In this document: one piece after another, positions 1 through 7,209 of the stretch
How positions within the stretch are numbered: the first letter of the stretch is position 1
How the letters are laid out: every line of letters begins with the position of its first letter
Assembly (NCBI GenBank): GCA_945919165.1
Contig: CAMEIZ010000003.1
Coordinates: 1-35,735, forward strand
Reading direction: 5' to 3'
Length of the DNA: 35,735 bases
From: an uncultured Traorella sp.
GTDB taxonomy: Bacteria; Bacillota_I; Bacilli_A; Erysipelotrichales; Erysipelotrichaceae
Notes under the pieces: model-generated
Database searches by the model: none
Told to the model about the DNA's origin: nothing
What the model saw: the letters and a program-made list of their open reading frames with translations, nothing else
Translations under genes and position numbers: made by a program

Positions 1-531
1 TGCACGAGTTGTTCCGCCATGATCCGGTGATACGACAACAATGTTCTCCAAATTTTTGCTGGCAAAATATTCACCAATGATTGGAAGGCATGAAATGTCA
101 TCGGCTGGGATATCAAAGAATCCCTGAATTTGAGTTGCATGAAGTTCCATAGTAATCACGCGGTTTGCTCCTGCTCTTTCAATTAAAGAAGCTACAAGCT
201 TTGAAGTGATTGGCTGACGAGGACGCGCTTTACGATCCTGTCTTGCATAGCCAAAATAAGGAATGACTGCTGTGATAAATGATGCGCTGGCTCGCTTGCA
301 GGCATCAATGGCAATCAGCAGTTCCATTAAATTACTGCTGACAGGATTACATGTTGACTGTACAATGTAAACTCTTTTGCCACGTACGCTTTCTCCCAGC
401 TGTACAAGGATTTCCCCATCTGCAAAGTGACGTACATCACAACTTCCTAAAGGTATTCCAAGTTGTTCTGCGATTTCATTCGCCAGATCAACACTGGAAG
501 TCAACGCAAATATTACTGTATCTTTAATCAT
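1..531 (-). CDS. prs: Ribose-phosphate pyrophosphokinase, partial (3' end outside window)
   Basis: Makes PRPP from ribose 5-phosphate and ATP in the cytosol, feeding purine, pyrimidine, histidine and NAD synthesis. The first 177 codons are visible. They contain the N-terminal phosphoribosyltransferase-like domain, with the family signatures CDVRHFADGEI near residue 32, YFGYARQDRK near 95 and the ITMELHATQIQGFFDIP stretch near 128. The ATG at 531 follows AGGAGTAAGAT, a good ribosome site. It lies 14 bases behind the GlmU-like gene, as in the glmU-prs pair of Bacillus. The protein is cut by the left edge of the window, so the C-terminal PRPP-binding loop cannot be checked. Confidence 0.96.
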   Translation of the reverse strand, partial: MIKDTVIFALTSSVDLANEIAEQLGIPLGSCDVRHFADGEILVQLGESVRGKRVYIVQSTCNPVSSNLMELLIAIDACKRASASFITAVIPYFGYARQDRKARPRQPITSKLVASLIERAGANRVITMELHATQIQGFFDIPADDISCLPIIGEYFASKNLENIVVVSPDHGGTTRA

Positions 532-545
532 ATCTTACTCCTCAG

Positions 546-1199
546 TTATTTATTCAAATATTTCATTCCAAATTCCTGTTTATTGGACTGTCTTGAGCGG
601 GCAATTCCCATTGCACCATCTTCAACATCTTCCGTAATCGTACTTCCTGCTGCTAATAAAGCATGATGACCGATTGTCACGGGTGCAATAATATTCACAT
701 TACTTCCAATAAAAGCATGATCCCCAATTTTTGTTTTAAATTTGTTTTTTCCGTCATAATTGACTGTTACGACACCACAGCCAATATTGACACATTCTCC
801 TACTTCACTATCACCTAAATAAGTCAGGTGGGCACATTTGCTTCCTTTTCCGAAGTTACAGTTTTTGAATTCCACAAAGTTACCAATTCTGCAGTTTTCA
901 TGTACAACTGTATGATTTCTTAAATGTGCAAATGGTCCGACTGTTGTCCCATCCATAACTTCACTATCACTGATTTTAGTCGAATCAATTGTCACGTTGT
1001 CGCCAATCACTGCATTTTCAAAAAAGCAGTTTGGGAGGATTTTACAGTTCTTGCCAATTTTCGTATTTCCTAACAATGTGACATTTGGGTAAATGACACT
1101 GCCTTCACCAATTTCCACATTTTTTCCAATGGTGACACGATCGGCATCAATGAACTGAACATTCCCGTCAATCAAACGCTGAATTTCTTCTGTAGCCAT
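546..1199 (-). CDS. Stand-alone GlmU-type glucosamine-1-phosphate N-acetyltransferase (left-handed beta-helix only)
   Basis: Predicted to acetylate glucosamine 1-phosphate with acetyl-CoA on the way to UDP-GlcNAc. The 217 residues match only the C-terminal half of GlmU (family length about 455). They open in the linker and run through hexapeptide repeats to a C-terminal tail. Catalytic-site landmarks of GlmU are visible: VGPFAHLR (Arg), GNFVEFKN (Lys), HLTYLGD (His and Tyr) and VNYDGKNK (Asn and Lys). The N-terminal uridyltransferase domain, with its GGxGTRM-type loop, is absent. The 88 bases upstream hold no remnant of it. AAAGGAGAACG supports the ATG at 1199. It sits between ispE and prs, exactly where full-length glmU lies in Bacillus, so it is probably a domain-split GlmU. 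A different hexapeptide acetyltransferase is less likely. Confidence 0.8.
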   Translation of the reverse strand: MATEEIQRLIDGNVQFIDADRVTIGKNVEIGEGSVIYPNVTLLGNTKIGKNCKILPNCFFENAVIGDNVTIDSTKISDSEVMDGTTVGPFAHLRNHTVVHENCRIGNFVEFKNCNFGKGSKCAHLTYLGDSEVGECVNIGCGVVTVNYDGKNKFKTKIGDHAFIGSNVNIIAPVTIGHHALLAAGSTITEDVEDGAMGIARSRQSNKQEFGMKYLNK

Positions 1200-1287
1200 T
1201 TTTTACGTTCTCCTTTTTTATCATTTCTATTTTACCCAAAATTCAATTGCTTTTAAAGTCTTTTTCATATAATATTTAATGAAGTTT

Positions 1288-2121
1288 CTATAAAACTCTA
1301 CATTTACTGATAAACCAGCCCAAATATTTCTCATCTTTCAGTACTTCATCTATCATTTCTGTATGTTTTGTAAGAGCAAAAAGGCATGAACCGCTTCCTG
1401 ACATACAAACCACTTCAAAACCTCTGTCAATAAGATCCTGTTTTGCTGTCATAATCTGAGGTACCAGTTTTGCTGCCGGTATTTCCAATGTATTGCCGAC
1501 TGCTTCTTTTAAATGGTCAAAATCATTTTCAACTAAACATCTTCTGACTTCATTCACATCCGGATGGAGGCATTCATCAAATTGAATAGATTCAAAACAT
1601 TCTTTCGTGGAAACACCCTTATTGGGCTTTACCAAAAGAATATCAAAATCGCAATTCATATCAAAGGGTTCCAGTTTTTCTCCGATTCCTTTGACTACAC
1701 ATGGACGATGCAGAACACAAAATGGTACATCTGCTCCTATTGCTTTTGAAAGTGCTGCCAAATCTTCATCGCTCGCTTTGATTTTGCACATATCACGAAT
1801 TGCCAGCATTACCGCCGCAGCATCAGCACTTCCTCCAGCTAAACCTGCCTGTGTCGGAATTCGTTTATGTACATGAATACGAAATCGTTTTTTGATTCCA
1901 TATGTTTCACGCATTAGATTTACGGCTTTTACAATCGTATTGCTGCCATTTATACGATATTTTAAATTCCATGTATACCAGTCATTTTTCGCAAATTCAA
2001 TTCGGATGTCATCACATAACGTCAGCGGCAGCATGACCATTTCCAATTCATGATAGCCATCCTCTCTTTTCCTGACAACGTTTAATGCTGCATTAATCTT
2101 CGCATATGCATATGTGATCAT
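1288..2121 (-). CDS. ispE: 4-diphosphocytidyl-2-C-methyl-D-erythritol kinase
   Basis: GHMP-family kinase of the MEP isoprenoid pathway; it phosphorylates the 2-hydroxyl of CDP-methylerythritol. The protein has 277 aa, normal for the family. Visible motifs are AYAKINAALNV at the N-terminus, the GHMP phosphate loop AGLAGGSADAAA near residue 95, and the C-terminal CMSGSGSCLFA. I chose the ATG at 2121 because AGGAGG lies 7 bases before it. The TTG at 2127 would be only one base from that site. The gene overlaps the end of ksgA by 29 bases, so the two are probably translated together. The rnmV-ksgA-ispE order is conserved in Firmicutes. Confidence 0.95.
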   Translation of the reverse strand: MITYAYAKINAALNVVRKREDGYHELEMVMLPLTLCDDIRIEFAKNDWYTWNLKYRINGSNTIVKAVNLMRETYGIKKRFRIHVHKRIPTQAGLAGGSADAAAVMLAIRDMCKIKASDEDLAALSKAIGADVPFCVLHRPCVVKGIGEKLEPFDMNCDFDILLVKPNKGVSTKECFESIQFDECLHPDVNEVRRCLVENDFDHLKEAVGNTLEIPAAKLVPQIMTAKQDLIDRGFEVVCMSGSGSCLFALTKHTEMIDEVLKDEKYLGWFISKCRVL

Positions 2122-2959
2122 GTTCAATCCTCCTGTATAATGCTATAAATTCATCCAACGTACAGCTTTCAGCTCTTCTGTTTTCATCAATACCCACATC
2201 TTTTAAATATATTTTCGCTTTTTCTTTATCATTCAGCCATTCTCCAAAATTATTGAGAATGGTTTTTCTTCGCTGTTTAAAGCAGGCTTTTACAAGTGGA
2301 AAAAAAAGTTCTTCTCGAATATCTGATTCTTTCTTTTTAAATTCAAATTGCAGTACACTTGAATCGACATTAGGTTTTGGATTAAACACATTTCTTGGCA
2401 CTTTCACAACTTGGCGTACATTGGTTAAATACTGTGTGATGACGCTGAGCGCATTATAGTCTTTTGAATTTACAGTGGCATTGAATCTTTCTGCCACTTC
2501 TTTCTGCATCATAACTGTGATTCGTTTAATATCGGCGTTGGACTCAAATATTTTGAATAAAATGGGAGTTGTGATATAGTAAGGCAAGTTTGCTGCAATC
2601 ACAACATCATCATCTGGATACTTTGCTGTGATTTCATTCAAGTCAACTTCCATAAAGTCTTTTAAAATCACTTCAACATTTTCGCAATCTTGAAGTGAAT
2701 ATGCCAAAACCTCTGGTAAACGCTCATCAATTTCAAAAGCAATGACATGTTTGGCATATTCTGCCAGCATTTGAGTAAGTGCCCCTATGCCCGGACCTAT
2801 TTCAATTACTACACAGTGATCACTGATTACAGCATGCTGAGCTATTTTTCTGACAATGCCCTGTTCAATTAAAAAATTTTGTCCATAATTCTTCTTGGCA
2901 TACAAATCAAATTTTTCTAATATTTCTTTTGTTCTTGATGGCGTTGCGATTGTTTTCAT
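2093..2959 (-). CDS. rsmA: 16S rRNA dimethyladenosine transferase (A1518/A1519)
   Basis: KsgA/RsmA dimethylates two adjacent adenines in the 3' terminal hairpin of 16S rRNA during 30S maturation. The 288 aa fit the family. Motifs seen are NYGQNFL at about residue 25, the SAM-binding IEIGPGIGALT near 53, and the catalytic NLPYYITTP (N-L-P-Y/F type) near 124. The start ATG overlaps the rnmV stop by four bases (ATGA), with AGAGGATG upstream, so it belongs to the rnmV-ksgA-ispE operon. There is nothing unusual in the sequence. Confidence 0.96.
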   Translation of the reverse strand: MKTIATPSRTKEILEKFDLYAKKNYGQNFLIEQGIVRKIAQHAVISDHCVVIEIGPGIGALTQMLAEYAKHVIAFEIDERLPEVLAYSLQDCENVEVILKDFMEVDLNEITAKYPDDDVVIAANLPYYITTPILFKIFESNADIKRITVMMQKEVAERFNATVNSKDYNALSVITQYLTNVRQVVKVPRNVFNPKPNVDSSVLQFEFKKKESDIREELFFPLVKACFKQRRKTILNNFGEWLNDKEKAKIYLKDVGIDENRRAESCTLDEFIALYRRIEHDHICICED

Positions 2960-3492
2960 TTTGCATCCTCTAATATTCTTTCACATTCTTCTTTTGTGAT
3001 CTGAAGCATATTTAAGCGTTTATATAAAGTCTTGGCATTACTTTTGCCAATATGCAGGTATTCTTCTAGAATTCTTCTTTTTTCACTGCATTGGTTTTTT
3101 CCTGCACATCCTAATTCAAAAAATTCACTCCATGTCAGGCTTTCCTCTAAATCCTCTGTATATGTCATTAAATGAGAAAGCGATTCTTCCAAGTCTTCTT
3201 TTGAAGCATGTTCAACTCCTACTTTTTTAGTCGTTCTGGCTTTTCTTTTATCAATAAAAGCATTTTTACATCCTTTAACTGCCTGATTGATTGTATTTCT
3301 GATTTTTTCACCCGGTGCATCCGGATCTGTAAAGATAATGACACCTCTTTTTTCATGAGCTGTTTTAATCATTTCCAATGTTTTTTCTGATAAATCTGAA
3401 CCATGTGTAATAATCGTATCACAGTCAAAATAGCTTTTGAGTGTCTGAGCATCATTTTTTCCTTCTACAACTAATATTTCTTTTATTTTCAT
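2956..3492 (-). CDS. rnmV: Ribonuclease M5
   Basis: TOPRIM-domain nuclease that matures the 5S rRNA precursor. The 178 aa match the usual length. TOPRIM residues are visible: VVEGKNDA (catalytic Glu near residue 10) and the FTDPDAPGEK acidic motif near 56. No Shine-Dalgarno precedes the ATG at 3492. The family signature begins within a few residues of this Met and no other start is possible, so the start is secure. An extended -10 (TGTTAAAAT, 3499-3507) lies exactly where transcription would begin at or next to the ATG, so the mRNA may be leaderless. It is first gene of the rnmV-ksgA-ispE run. Confidence 0.93.
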   Translation of the reverse strand: MKIKEILVVEGKNDAQTLKSYFDCDTIITHGSDLSEKTLEMIKTAHEKRGVIIFTDPDAPGEKIRNTINQAVKGCKNAFIDKRKARTTKKVGVEHASKEDLEESLSHLMTYTEDLEESLTWSEFFELGCAGKNQCSEKRRILEEYLHIGKSNAKTLYKRLNMLQITKEECERILEDAK

Positions 3493-3498
3493 AGTTCT

Positions 3499-3507
3499 AT
3501 TTTAACA
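3499..3507 (-). promoter_or_regulatory. Extended -10 promoter element of the rnmV operon
   Basis: Reads TGTTAAAAT on the minus strand, matching the extended -10 form TGn-TAnnnT. Six bases separate it from the rnmV ATG, so the predicted start of transcription falls on the A of that ATG. I see no convincing -35 hexamer at 16-18 bases, as is common for extended -10 promoters. Confidence 0.45.
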
Positions 3508-3546
3508 AAATCATTCATTAAAAAAAAGGGTAACAACAAAGATGCA

Positions 3547-3582
3547 TATAAAAAGCACAGATGATTCAATCATTCTATGCTT
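3547..3582 (-). terminator. Probable intrinsic terminator of the 3D-domain lipoprotein gene
   Basis: Imperfect hairpin. Outer arms are AAGCA/TGCTT and inner arms are ATGAT/ATCAT around a three-base loop. On the minus strand it is followed by TTTTTATAT. It lies just after the lipoprotein stop codon and before the rnmV promoter. Confidence 0.5.
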
Positions 3583-3609
3583 CCTTTTCTTTCTTTTATT
3601 TATTGTATT

Positions 3610-4422
3610 TTATAGCTTGCAGGCATTTTTTCCTGCTCTGCCGCCAACTCTTTCAATGGTAACTTTAATATTGGCTTTACGGTTGTAATTGATATTGGTG
3701 TTTGACTGACTTCCCTTAAATAAATCAAGAATACTTCCTTTGATAGCTCCGCCTCGATCAAGAACAATTGCCTTGAATGGAACTCCAGGAGTTAATCCTT
3801 CTCCGGAAAAACCATGATTTTCAATCGTTAGAATTGAACATAACGGAATATTGGGATCCGCAGCTACAACATAGTAATCACCATATTTAATTCCATCCTT
3901 CATCGTGCCATCAGGCTGTCTGACTGAATGATATCCCAATGTAACTCCGGCACTGCTTCCTCCTGTCCCTTCATTAGAACCATAACATCCCGCACAGTCT
4001 ATCCCATAAGTAACCATTTTTGGAAAGAAGACGCTGCCTTCGCTGACGCTTCCTCCATACTGCATTTTCGGCGCAACAGCCGGTGTCTCCACTTTTGAAC
4101 CAATCACCATCGTCTTTGATATCATATTTCCATTTTCATCATATGTCACGATATAGTCCTGGCTGACTGTCGCAAGCTGTCCTTCTACATAAGAAGCAAT
4201 CCAGCTGATGCCTCCCATGCCCTCTTCATATTCTGCATAAACCATTTCAGGCATTTCACCCACCTGAGTTGTCTCAGTAAGAGTTTCCATCCTGAATATG
4301 AAATCTTCTTCATTTGTTTGTCTAAGTATAAGCGTTTCGTTTCGAAAAGCTGATGTTGATGTGCATCCGCTAAGTAATAAAGATGCCATTAATATCAATT
4401 GAATAAATCTATTTTTCCTCAT
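3610..4422 (-). CDS. 3D-domain (YabE-like) cell-wall lipoprotein
   Basis: Predicted exported lipoprotein with a C-terminal 3D domain. This double-psi beta-barrel fold is related to the lytic transglycosylase MltA and to Sps/YabE-type peptidoglycan enzymes. The N-terminus is basic (MRKNR), followed by a hydrophobic stretch and a lipobox LLSGC with Cys near residue 20. The three acidic positions that name the domain are present: VAADPN near 187, VLDRGGAIKG near 222 and LDLFKG near 232. There is no G5 domain, unlike Bacillus YabE, but the position beside rnmV is the same. AGGAAGGAGG precedes the ATG. The role in wall turnover is inferred from the domain. Confidence 0.8.
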   Translation of the reverse strand: MRKNRFIQLILMASLLLSGCTSTSAFRNETLILRQTNEEDFIFRMETLTETTQVGEMPEMVYAEYEEGMGGISWIASYVEGQLATVSQDYIVTYDENGNMISKTMVIGSKVETPAVAPKMQYGGSVSEGSVFFPKMVTYGIDCAGCYGSNEGTGGSSAGVTLGYHSVRQPDGTMKDGIKYGDYYVVAADPNIPLCSILTIENHGFSGEGLTPGVPFKAIVLDRGGAIKGSILDLFKGSQSNTNINYNRKANIKVTIERVGGRAGKNACKL

Positions 4423-4503
4423 GAAACCTCCTTCCTAAAGCTTATTTAATATAGCACAATTTTCCTTTTTTTCCCACTTTTTTAAAAGATTTTGGGCTAT
4501 TAT

Positions 4504-4524
4504 TTACATTATATCCCTATGTAA
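4504..4524. repeat. Inverted repeat TTACAT-N9-ATGTAA upstream of the lipoprotein gene
   Basis: Perfect 6-base arms, 9 bases apart, in the 194-base gap 4423-4616. On the minus strand TATAAT lies inside it, with the last T shared with the right arm, so it could be an operator overlapping a -10 box. No good -35 is visible. Apart from this and the terminator at 4595-4614, I see nothing else in the gap. Confidence 0.3.
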
Positions 4525-4594
4525 GGGCTTTTATTCAGGCGTTTTTGGTGATTTCATGATTCATATTCAGCAATAATTATCCTTAAATTAAGAA

Positions 4595-4614
4595 AAGCAG
4601 GATCTTTCCTGCTT
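4595..4614 (-). terminator. Intrinsic terminator of the ECF-kinase-DUF362 operon
   Basis: Perfect 8-bp hairpin AAGCAGGA/TCCTGCTT with a 4-base loop, followed on the minus strand by a T-rich run (TTTTCTTAATTT). It begins 3 bases after the DUF362 stop codon. Confidence 0.85.
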
Positions 4615-4616
4615 AT

Positions 4617-5495
4617 TTAAAAGTTAATTGTTTTTAGTTCAATTAATTCATATTCACGGCTTCCAACCTCAATTTTGTGAGCAGCCTCAACTGTATGAAT
4701 TCCATTTCTTGATTCAATTCGTTCGATTAAATGGCCTTTATTTGGATCATCACTTTGATAAACCATATCTAAACAAGCCTGATCTAAGGCAACCGGATCC
4801 AAGGAAGACAAAATTCCAATATCCTTTACCTTTGGATCTTCAGCAATAGCACAGCAATCACAGTCAACTGACATGTTTTTCATGACATTGATAAAGGCTA
4901 TCTTTCCTTTATAATACTCCATGATTGTTTTACTGGCATCGGCCATTGATTCCAAAAAAGCATCATGATCGGCAGTCCAGATTTTTTCAGGATCACCGGC
5001 ACCATGAATATAGGCTTTTCCATAAGAACTGGCAAGTCCTATGGAAATATTTTTTAATGCGCCACCAAAGCCTCCCATTGGATGACCTTTAAAATGTGAC
5101 AGTACTAACATCGAATCATACTTTCTCATATGTGTACCAACATAATTTTCTTTAATCCGGAGTCCGCCTTGTATTGGTAATACCATATCGCCATCTTCAT
5201 CTAATATATCTACCTGAGCAATATCACTCCAACCATGTTGTTTCATTGTTTCCCAATGAGCTTTGGTGGTATTACGTTTTCCTTCATAAGCGGTATTACA
5301 TTCAACAATGGTTCCATGAACATATTCAATCATTTCTTTCATAAATGACGGACGGAGAAAGTTTTGATTTCCCACTTCTCCTGAATGCAGTTTAACAGCA
5401 ACATTTCCTTGAAGATTAGCATGCAAAGCTTCATACATATTGATCATGGCATGTGGTGTAATTTCTCTGGTGAAATATACTTTTGATTTTGTCAT
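4617..5495 (-). CDS. DUF362 domain-containing protein
   Basis: Recognised as a DUF362 family protein of 292 aa. The family's exact reaction is not settled. Seen here: a conserved HFKGHPMGGFGGALKNISIG block near residue 133, a cysteine cluster DCDCC near 210, and DPVALDQACLD near 233. Longer relatives carry a two-[4Fe-4S] ferredoxin domain; none is present here, and only the DCDCC cluster could hold a metal centre. There is no signal peptide, so it is cytosolic. Its ATG overlaps the stop of the kinase gene by four bases. With the ECF S-component it forms a three-gene operon, suggesting a shared substrate, but I cannot name it. Confidence 0.75.
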   Translation of the reverse strand: MTKSKVYFTREITPHAMINMYEALHANLQGNVAVKLHSGEVGNQNFLRPSFMKEMIEYVHGTIVECNTAYEGKRNTTKAHWETMKQHGWSDIAQVDILDEDGDMVLPIQGGLRIKENYVGTHMRKYDSMLVLSHFKGHPMGGFGGALKNISIGLASSYGKAYIHGAGDPEKIWTADHDAFLESMADASKTIMEYYKGKIAFINVMKNMSVDCDCCAIAEDPKVKDIGILSSLDPVALDQACLDMVYQSDDPNKGHLIERIESRNGIHTVEAAHKIEVGSREYELIELKTINF

Positions 5496-6070
5496 TGTTT
5501 ACCTTCTTTCTTTTCTATATAATAATCACATTGTTTTTGAATGTTAAAAGTTAATAAATATTTTTCTTCAAATGGGATCCATTTTTCTTTAAATATTTCC
5601 AGCTGTTTCTCCCCATTCCTTTTTCTGATTCTTTCCAGCTGCGTTTTTTCATCAACATCTACAAAAATCTTATAGTCATAAAAATGAATCAGTTTTGGAT
5701 GTACACTATAGCTGCCCTCAACAATCAGATAGTCTTTTGGCTGAAAAGAAATCGCTGGACCTAATGTTTTTGTGTGACAGTCATAGGGTTGATAGGAAAA
5801 TTCTTTATTTTCTTTTGCGAAAGTCAATAGTTCAAATACTCGTTCATAGTCCACATTCCCTCCCGGTTCATTTTCACGTTTTAAGGTTCGTTTTAAAGGC
5901 GGCAGAAAGAAATGATCCATATGAATAACATTAGCATTTAAAACTGTAGTCATTTCTGTTGCGAGCGTTGTTTTCCCTGATGCGCACCTTCCTTCAATGG
6001 CAATCAGAATAGGTCTGTGTTTGGTCTGTTTCGACAAATCTTTTACTTTTTCAATCAATTCATTTTGCAA
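5492..6070 (-). CDS. Uridine kinase-like P-loop kinase
   Basis: A 192-aa nucleotide-binding protein of the uridine kinase/phosphoribulokinase type. It has a Walker A loop EGRCASGKTT near residues 26-35, followed by VIHMDHFFLPP (Walker B-like Asp) near 50 and a strand-plus-acid DYLIVEGSYSVH near 117. Basic lid residues ERIRKRNGEK occur near 150. True uridine kinases (about 210 aa) are similar but carry extra conserved positions, so the substrate is uncertain. It overlaps the ECF gene upstream by 11 bases and the DUF362 gene downstream by 4. A kinase beside an S-component often phosphorylates the imported compound; that is inference. Confidence 0.72.
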   Translation of the reverse strand: MQNELIEKVKDLSKQTKHRPILIAIEGRCASGKTTLATEMTTVLNANVIHMDHFFLPPLKRTLKRENEPGGNVDYERVFELLTFAKENKEFSYQPYDCHTKTLGPAISFQPKDYLIVEGSYSVHPKLIHFYDYKIFVDVDEKTQLERIRKRNGEKQLEIFKEKWIPFEEKYLLTFNIQKQCDYYIEKKEGKQ

Positions 6071-6623
6071 GCTTTAAACCCTCACTTTTTTTAAAATAAA
6101 CCAATCCGCTTTTATCCAAAGCAACCATAATTGCTGGAATAAAAATAAGCTGCAAAAGAATGCCTGGAATGGCATTTATAAAAGCACCCGCTAAAAACAT
6201 CTGAAAAGTAAAGGCCTGTCCGTTCATTCCAAGTAAAATGATTTGAGCACCCGCCCATACAAAACGTCCGGCTATCATGGCAGTTAAAAGTGCTTTATAC
6301 AGTGAAATCACACACTGCCATTTTGAATGTGCATATAAATAACCGGCCACACATCCATAAGCAGCCAATTCAAACGCCATGGCAATCGCTGTTGGAAACA
6401 TCATTGGCATTGAAAATAACATGCTTCTTAATAAAGGCAAAACAGCACCAATGATCAGCCCATATTTCCAGCCACAAATCAATCCACATAAGAATACTGG
6501 TAAATGCATTGGCAACAGCATATTTCCAATCTGTGGTATCTGTCCGGTAAGGAATGGCAAAACCAAACCAATAGCTAAAAACATAGCACTCAGCATACTG
6601 TTTTTTAAAGTTGAATTTTTCAT
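6060..6623 (-). CDS. ECF transporter S component (substrate unknown)
   Basis: A 187-aa hydrophobic membrane protein with about six predicted helices, typical of substrate-binding S subunits of energy-coupling factor importers. The N-terminal LSAMFLAIGLVLPFLTG and the MLLPMHLPVFLCGLICGWKYGLIIGAVLPLLRS region resemble that family. The ATG at 6623 follows AAAGGAACACAAAT; the GTG upstream at 6665 lies inside the promoter and is rejected. The general EcfA/EcfT module is not in this window. It is first gene of the operon with the P-loop kinase and DUF362 protein, under a MerR-style promoter. The substrate cannot be read from sequence. Confidence 0.78.
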   Translation of the reverse strand: MKNSTLKNSMLSAMFLAIGLVLPFLTGQIPQIGNMLLPMHLPVFLCGLICGWKYGLIIGAVLPLLRSMLFSMPMMFPTAIAMAFELAAYGCVAGYLYAHSKWQCVISLYKALLTAMIAGRFVWAGAQIILLGMNGQAFTFQMFLAGAFINAIPGILLQLIFIPAIMVALDKSGLVYFKKSEGLKLAK

Positions 6624-6644
6624 ATTTGTGTTCCTTTCAAGAGT

Positions 6645-6675
6645 ATTATAAAGCTTAGAGCCCACTCTAAGTCAA
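6645..6675 (-). promoter_or_regulatory. Promoter with MerR-type operator ahead of the ECF operon
   Basis: On the minus strand: -35 TTGACT (6670-6675), a 19-base spacer, and -10 TATAAT (6645-6650). The spacer is almost filled by a perfect inverted repeat, CTTAGAG-4-CTCTAAG (6654-6671). A 19-base spacer spanned by such a palindrome is the hallmark of MerR-family activator promoters. The arm sequence also resembles MerR-family boxes of Firmicutes. No merR gene lies in the window. Confidence 0.72.
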
Positions 6676-6681
6676 GCCTCT

Positions 6682-7209
6682 TTATTGGTTTTTCAATATT
6701 TCTTCTCTTATATATGCTACTGTTTCATCTAATCCCTTTTCAGCATATCTTTCCAGCATCTCTTTTAAGATCTGTTTACTTTCGGGATGCATGCAATAAT
6801 GATCCTGATTTTTCATAAAGAAATTTAAAGCTCCACTTGTTGTATGATCTTCCGGATGATATATATGAGATGCAGCTACCCTGTCACAAAACATTTCTAC
6901 CAGGTAGCAGTTTGGAATTTTGGTTCCAAAAAGTCCAACAGGCGAACAATCAATCCAGTATTCCCAATGATGTTTATTTCTTCCTTTGTGATGCAGCCAA
7001 CCTTTTGAATATCCTATGACTTCTTTTTCTTTATCAATAGGACTACGATTTCCCTGGAAATATTTCACTCCTGCTGAAAATTCTACCCATGAATACTTAG
7101 AAAGATCATGAAGAAGCCCCTGTTTATATAATCCACATTTAAAACAGAGTTTTCCTACCAGCAGTTTATGAATTGTAATAGTCTTAAAATGACCCCAAAG
7201 TTTATTCAT
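6682..7209 (-). CDS. DUF5662 family protein
   Basis: A 175-aa cytosolic protein matching the DUF5662 family, function unknown. It is rich in conserved His and Asp: LLHDLSKYSWVEF near residue 33 and WLHHKGRNKHHWEYW near 70. This recalls a compact metal-dependent HD-like phosphohydrolase site, but that is inference. The ATG at 7209 follows GGTGAG and lies inside the end of the phosphatase gene (ATGAATAA), implying coupled translation. The TTG at 7221 has no ribosome site. Confidence 0.7.
   Translation of the reverse strand: MNKLWGHFKTITIHKLLVGKLCFKCGLYKQGLLHDLSKYSWVEFSAGVKYFQGNRSPIDKEKEVIGYSKGWLHHKGRNKHHWEYWIDCSPVGLFGTKIPNCYLVEMFCDRVAASHIYHPEDHTTSGALNFFMKNQDHYCMHPESKQILKEMLERYAEKGLDETVAYIREEILKNQ

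Noticed and set aside
463..666. Plus-strand frame antisense to prs and the GlmU-like gene
   Set aside because: Shadow of two well-supported minus-strand genes; no start signal. The same applies to other antisense frames across ispE, ksgA, guaB, cadA and rsmI.
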